A stretch of 64,000 nt of DNA, from NCBI RefSeq assembly GCF_000148995.1, contig NZ_GL538353.1, forward strand, positions 310,001 through 374,000, written 5' to 3'. Positions 61,066 to 64,000 of the stretch are shown here, piece after piece. This stretch comes from Listeria grayi DSM 20601. GTDB taxonomy: Bacteria; Bacillota; Bacilli; Lactobacillales; Listeriaceae. The number at the start of each line of letters is the position of its first letter. Within the stretch, counting starts at the first letter, position 1. The position numbers and the translations under genes were made by a program. The notes beneath the pieces were generated by a model. It was not told where the DNA came from and searched no databases. It saw only the letters and a program-made list of their open reading frames with translations.

Positions 61066-62308
61066 CGCATATACCGACGATGAAAGAGTCCAAATAGCTA
61101 AAAAGGAGTATGCCAAATTACAGCAATCTAAAGAGGTTAGTATAAATAATGGGAATACTAAAATTGGCTATGTTTCCCAATTCAACGACAAAAAAACAGG
61201 CGAACAATCTTACATCATCACCAACAACTACGTCCCAAAAACCGCTTCTTTTCGAGAACGCTCCAAGGTAAAAGAAGTCACCATTCTTTACCGCGGATCC
61301 ACCGGTATCGACAAGACATTCAGTGATTCGAAAGATGTGTTTTGCGATTGGGGGATAAATGATATTCCAACTGCTACTCGAATTAATACAGGCAAATCGT
61401 CTGCCGTTTCTGCGCAATTAAAATCCTCTTCGGATACGCTTAATAATGTTTTGAAAGATTATCCCAATGCTAAAATCCATATTTATGGGCATTCGCTTGG
61501 TTCCATGGATGGACAATACGCGCTTGAAAACTTGAAAAAAGGCGAATTATCCCGTATAAATGGTGCCTATTTCTATCAAGGTCCCAATATTTATGCCACT
61601 TTATCAGCAAAGCAAAAAGAAATGGTACAAGCATTGAATGGGAGGCATATCGTTTTCAACTATATCGACAAGCGAGATTCGATACCGATTGGTTATGGAG
61701 CTGGGGAACCTACGATCGGAACGCTATTAACCATCGACGGGAAACCAACAGGAAGTATGTCCGATCAACATATGTGGGGTGGTTATGAATTCGATAAAGA
61801 CGGTAATCTGAAACTAGATGTATCAGGAAGCGCTAAACTTGCCAAACAATTGACTGGAGATCGGTTAAAAAATTTAGAACTTTTAAAAAAGAAATTCCGA
61901 AAACGGGAGGGTTCTCTTTCCTTGGCGGAAAAAATTTATTTAGATGCTTCTGAAGCATTGATTCTTACAGAAGGGATGAAGTTAACGATTCAAAGTGAAA
62001 TACAAGCATTGACGGAAATCTTTCAAAAAGGGAAAGAAAATGCAGACAAATTATGGCAAGATACGTTAAAAAATGCAGCTATTATCGGAAAACATCTTTC
62101 TACAAACGAAATATTAAGCGCTCTTGAAAAAGGTAACGTTACAGAGGCTAATATTCGAACTAAACCAAAAGAAGATTATGAAAAAGCGTTAGCCAACTTA
62201 AAGAAAATGGAAAAAAATTATGATGCCCTTATTAAGCAAACTAGTGCAGCCATCAAGTCACAAATAGAAAACGATAAAGAACTTGCAGCAGAAATCGGAG
62301 GTGCCTAA
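61058..62308 (+). CDS. Lipase with C-terminal helical domain, TslA-like type VII secreted toxin
   Basis: A 416-residue protein without a signal peptide. The N-terminal ~240 residues are a class 3 lipase-like alpha/beta-hydrolase: VTILYRGSTG oxyanion region, the nucleophile elbow HIYGHSLGS (Ser146), an acid at Asp204 or Asp207 (NYIDKRDS) and His238 in SDQHMWGG. From about 255 to the end the chain is helical and charged (LKNLELLKKKFRKREG, then KKMEKNYDALIKQTSAAIKSQI). The order, enzyme first and helical part last, is the reverse of LXG toxins and equals TslA, a type VII secreted phospholipase described in Staphylococcus and reported in Listeria. It sits between a membrane protein gene and two small helical protein genes. 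Confidence 0.77.
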   Translation: MSNAYTDDERVQIAKKEYAKLQQSKEVSINNGNTKIGYVSQFNDKKTGEQSYIITNNYVPKTASFRERSKVKEVTILYRGSTGIDKTFSDSKDVFCDWGINDIPTATRINTGKSSAVSAQLKSSSDTLNNVLKDYPNAKIHIYGHSLGSMDGQYALENLKKGELSRINGAYFYQGPNIYATLSAKQKEMVQALNGRHIVFNYIDKRDSIPIGYGAGEPTIGTLLTIDGKPTGSMSDQHMWGGYEFDKDGNLKLDVSGSAKLAKQLTGDRLKNLELLKKKFRKREGSLSLAEKIYLDASEALILTEGMKLTIQSEIQALTEIFQKGKENADKLWQDTLKNAAIIGKHLSTNEILSALEKGNVTEANIRTKPKEDYEKALANLKKMEKNYDALIKQTSAAIKSQIENDKELAAEIGGA

Positions 62309-62676
62309 TGGAAAGGGAAAGAGCTTTACGACTTCGTATGGAAAACGAAGTGGATAATTTTCGTAGTGAAAAGAAAAAGATAGAAGCTGATATAGAAATG
62401 TCGCTTGCGATAAAACAACGCTTTCGTAAAGAACTGGAACAAACAATCGATCGCTTGCATTTTACAATTAAAAAAGGCCGTAAAGATTCAGTTCCACCTC
62501 TGCAACATGCGTATCATATCCTTGAACAAGCACAGTACGAAGAGAATGCTTTGGTGCAAACTAAAATTAAAGCGTTAGAAATTAAAAAAGAGAATTTAGA
62601 ACGCGGCTATAAAAAGCAAATCGAAGCGAGAGAAACAGAGCTTGTAGAACTGCGTAAAGAAAGGAACGAAACGTAG
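62308..62676 (+). CDS. Small helical partner protein (TlaA/B-like candidate)
   Basis: A 122-residue, strongly charged and almost entirely helical protein with heptad-like pattern (NFRSEKKKIEADIEMSLAIK and LEIKKENLERGYKKQIEARE), probably a helical hairpin or coiled coil. There is no signal peptide. The start codon overlaps the lipase stop by 1 bp (TAATG), so it is translationally coupled. Its size, helicity and place fit the small partner proteins that bind the helical domain of type VII toxins. I do not recognise the exact family. Confidence 0.66.
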   Translation: MERERALRLRMENEVDNFRSEKKKIEADIEMSLAIKQRFRKELEQTIDRLHFTIKKGRKDSVPPLQHAYHILEQAQYEENALVQTKIKALEIKKENLERGYKKQIEARETELVELRKERNET

Positions 62677-62677
62677 G

Positions 62678-62944
62678 ATGATTCCATTTTTAGAGGACTC
62701 TTTAAAAGAAATTCAAAAGAATACAGAAAAAAAGATGATTCATTTATTCACAGCAAGTCAGGCAAATGCGACTTCCGAAAATAGAAAATTACTGATCAAG
62801 GAACAAAAAAGAAACTCCGTTGCCGATCTAGAAAGCAATTGCAAGAATTATTTAGACAAATTTGCCACTTCTGCTAAGGGGAAGTGGGTAAAAAAAGCAC
62901 AGGAAGCATTTAAAAGTATAGATAAAGATTTTGATAATATCTAA
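62678..62944 (+). CDS. Second small helical partner protein (TlaA/B-like candidate)
   Basis: An 88-residue helical protein that begins 1 bp after the previous stop. It has an amphipathic first part (FLEDSLKEIQKNTEKKMIHLF) and a second helix pair ending KGKWVKKAQEAFKSIDKDFD. No WXG motif is seen, though a W occurs in KGKWVKK at a turn-like place. It ends the four-gene module; the 170 bp behind it show no clear terminator. Proposed role is the second chaperone-like partner for lipase export. Confidence 0.62.
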   Translation: MIPFLEDSLKEIQKNTEKKMIHLFTASQANATSENRKLLIKEQKRNSVADLESNCKNYLDKFATSAKGKWVKKAQEAFKSIDKDFDNI

Positions 62945-63113
62945 TTGAAAACTTTTAACTAAGCTAGCAATTCTCCTTATTCCAATGATGATCAGATACT
63001 CCAAAGTTTCATACTTTAGGATTATTTTTAGGTTATGAGATATGCTCTTTCTCAAATACATAAAAATAACCTGCGTTTTATGCTAAAATAAAAAAGAAAA
63101 GGAGTGAATAGCG

Positions 63114-63809
63114 ATGGAAGAGAATCAAAACAACTATCAAGCAAGCAAGTATCGAACTCCGGACGGGTATACGAGCGATATCGTGATCACCACGATAAAA
63201 GCTGGAAAATTACAAGTCTTGCTGATTAAACGAGCAGCTGAAAATGCAGAAGGTAAAGCAAACATCGAAGGCGGGAAATGGGCGATTCCAGGCGGTTTTG
63301 TGGAGGAACAGGAAACGGCGCATGATGCTGCGATTCGGGAATTGGAGGAAGAAACAGGACTGACGGATATTCCTTTGACAGCTTTCGGTACCTTTGATAC
63401 GCCGGGAAGAGATCCGCGCGGCTGGATGATCTCACAGGCATTTTACGCGGTTGCTAGAGAAGAAGCGATCGCTGCCTATCAAGCAGCTGATGATGCAGCA
63501 GAAGCAGAACTTTTTCCAATCGAAGAAGCTTTGGAACTGCCACTCGCTTTTGATCACATCGCCATTTTAAAACAAGCTTATCAAGCCATTTCGGATTTGT
63601 TTTCACTGACCACAGCGATCCGTGATTTTCTACCTGATACATTCACAGCCGAGCAGCTGTATGAGGGACTTTCTGCTTGTACAAAACCTGGTGTATTACC
63701 AGACAAAATTGCTTTTATTGAAAATGTGGCCTTTTTACCGTTTATTGAAGCACATGATGATCATTGTCATTTTGTACAAGATGCAGAAGCGGGAAGTATT
63801 TTTTATTAA
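63114..63809 (+). CDS. NUDIX hydrolase with C-terminal extension
   Basis: A 231-residue protein. The N-terminal NUDIX domain (about 18-150) holds a complete Nudix box, G-FVEEQ-E-TAHDAAI-REL-EEETGL, which fits GX5EX7REUXEEXGU. The DTPGRDPRGWMISQAF segment after it is common in ADP-ribose or NAD-related pyrophosphatases. Residues ~155-231 form a helical or winged-helix extension as in NrtR-like proteins, though the DNA-binding signature is not clear. AAAGGAGTG precedes the ATG. The aroD gene starts 17 bp later, so both may be one operon. Substrate unknown. Confidence 0.85.
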   Translation: MEENQNNYQASKYRTPDGYTSDIVITTIKAGKLQVLLIKRAAENAEGKANIEGGKWAIPGGFVEEQETAHDAAIRELEEETGLTDIPLTAFGTFDTPGRDPRGWMISQAFYAVAREEAIAAYQAADDAAEAELFPIEEALELPLAFDHIAILKQAYQAISDLFSLTTAIRDFLPDTFTAEQLYEGLSACTKPGVLPDKIAFIENVAFLPFIEAHDDHCHFVQDAEAGSIFY

Positions 63810-63826
63810 GTCTTGGAGGAAAAAAG

Positions 63827-64000
63827 ATGGAGACACTCACAATTAGAGAAACGGCTTTTGGCAGTGGTCTGCCCAAGATTTGTGTACCGATCATGGGGGA
63901 TACAGTGGAAGAATTGCTGGAGGAAGCGACGCTAGCAACAGAACAGCAAGTAGACGTCGTAGAATGGCGTGCCGATTTTTTCACAGATCTACTGAACGAG
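63827..64000 (+). CDS. aroD: Type I 3-dehydroquinate dehydratase, 3'-truncated by window end
   Basis: The first 58 codons are visible, with the ATG after TTGGAGGA. The N-terminus (LTIRETAFGSGLPKICVPIMG) and VVEWRADFF, which carries the substrate-binding Glu and Arg of class I enzymes, identify AroD. It converts 3-dehydroquinate to 3-dehydroshikimate by a Schiff base in the shikimate pathway. The catalytic His and Lys lie beyond the window. Confidence 0.9.
   Translation, partial: METLTIRETAFGSGLPKICVPIMGDTVEELLEEATLATEQQVDVVEWRADFFTDLLNE

Overview
The window reads as a chromosomal stretch of a Listeria-type Firmicute. The evidence is the gene content and micro-order: a peptidoglycan deacetylase of the PgdA type, then a MecA-like class B PBP and an LCP protein; a Fur-boxed IsdG-type heme monooxygenase with a nitroreductase; EfeB; a YeeI/PhnA pair; and a NUDIX gene followed by aroD. 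All of these have clear Listeria relatives. Base composition looks higher in G+C than L. monocytogenes, so a deeper branch such as L. grayi is plausible, but that is inference. Genes are dense, mostly preceded by strong AGGAGG-type ribosome sites and closed by clear intrinsic terminators. No tRNA, rRNA, CRISPR array, insertion sequence or prophage was seen.

Layout. 1-0.9 kb: 3' end of efeB. 1.0-8.6 kb: a carbohydrate cassette (TIM-barrel protein, ROK kinase, AraC regulator, GH3 beta-glucosidase, PTS EIIC, esterase). 8.7-11.8 kb: a large glycerophosphotransferase-like protein fused to a HAD-like domain. 12.1-12.8 kb: a secreted basic protein and an Fst-type type I toxin-antitoxin locus, with a 31-codon toxin and an antisense RNA. 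13-15.6 kb: malolactic enzyme and malate permease. 15.7-18.4 kb: an MmyB-like regulator divergent from a FabF paralogue and a GNAT acetyltransferase. 18.4-20.6 kb: LysR, YeeI, PhnA-like. 20.7-25.7 kb: deoC-nupC-deoB-pdp-cdd, a nucleoside catabolic operon with cre-like sites. 25.75-26.6 kb: a degenerate TPP-riboswitch-like leader and tenA. 26.6-31 kb: a 2-hydroxyacid dehydrogenase, an SRPBCC/MarR/EVE operon and an orphan OppA. 31-34 kb: lutABC lactate oxidation. 34-38.6 kb: SDRs, an ArsR-controlled monooxygenase/nitroreductase pair and an MHS transporter. 38.7-43.7 kb: an NlpC/P60 protein, a short UvrC homologue behind a LexA-like box, a second ROK kinase, an RsbR paralogue and ApbE. 43.8-47.5 kb: transporters and small membrane proteins. 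47.7-56.6 kb: cell-wall genes (PgdA, PBP, LCP) and a MoxR-DUF58-transglutaminase triad. 56.7-60.4 kb: aldA, rlmN, and the Fur-regulated heme monooxygenase/nitroreductase operon. 60.6-63.0 kb: a four-gene module with a lipase. 63.1 kb to the end: NUDIX and the start of aroD.

The most unusual region is 60664-62944. A membrane-anchored small protein is followed by a 416-residue protein with an N-terminal GHSLG lipase domain and a helical C-terminal half, then by two small highly charged helical proteins. This matches the reverse-domain type VII secretion lipase toxins (TslA class) with partner proteins. The candidate immunity protein sits upstream and has a plain membrane anchor instead of a lipobox. 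Other points of interest are the Fst-type TA locus, the apparently SOS-controlled short UvrC (comparable in concept to E. coli Cho), the eroded TPP riboswitch, and the MmyB/FabF locus with a perfect palindromic operator.
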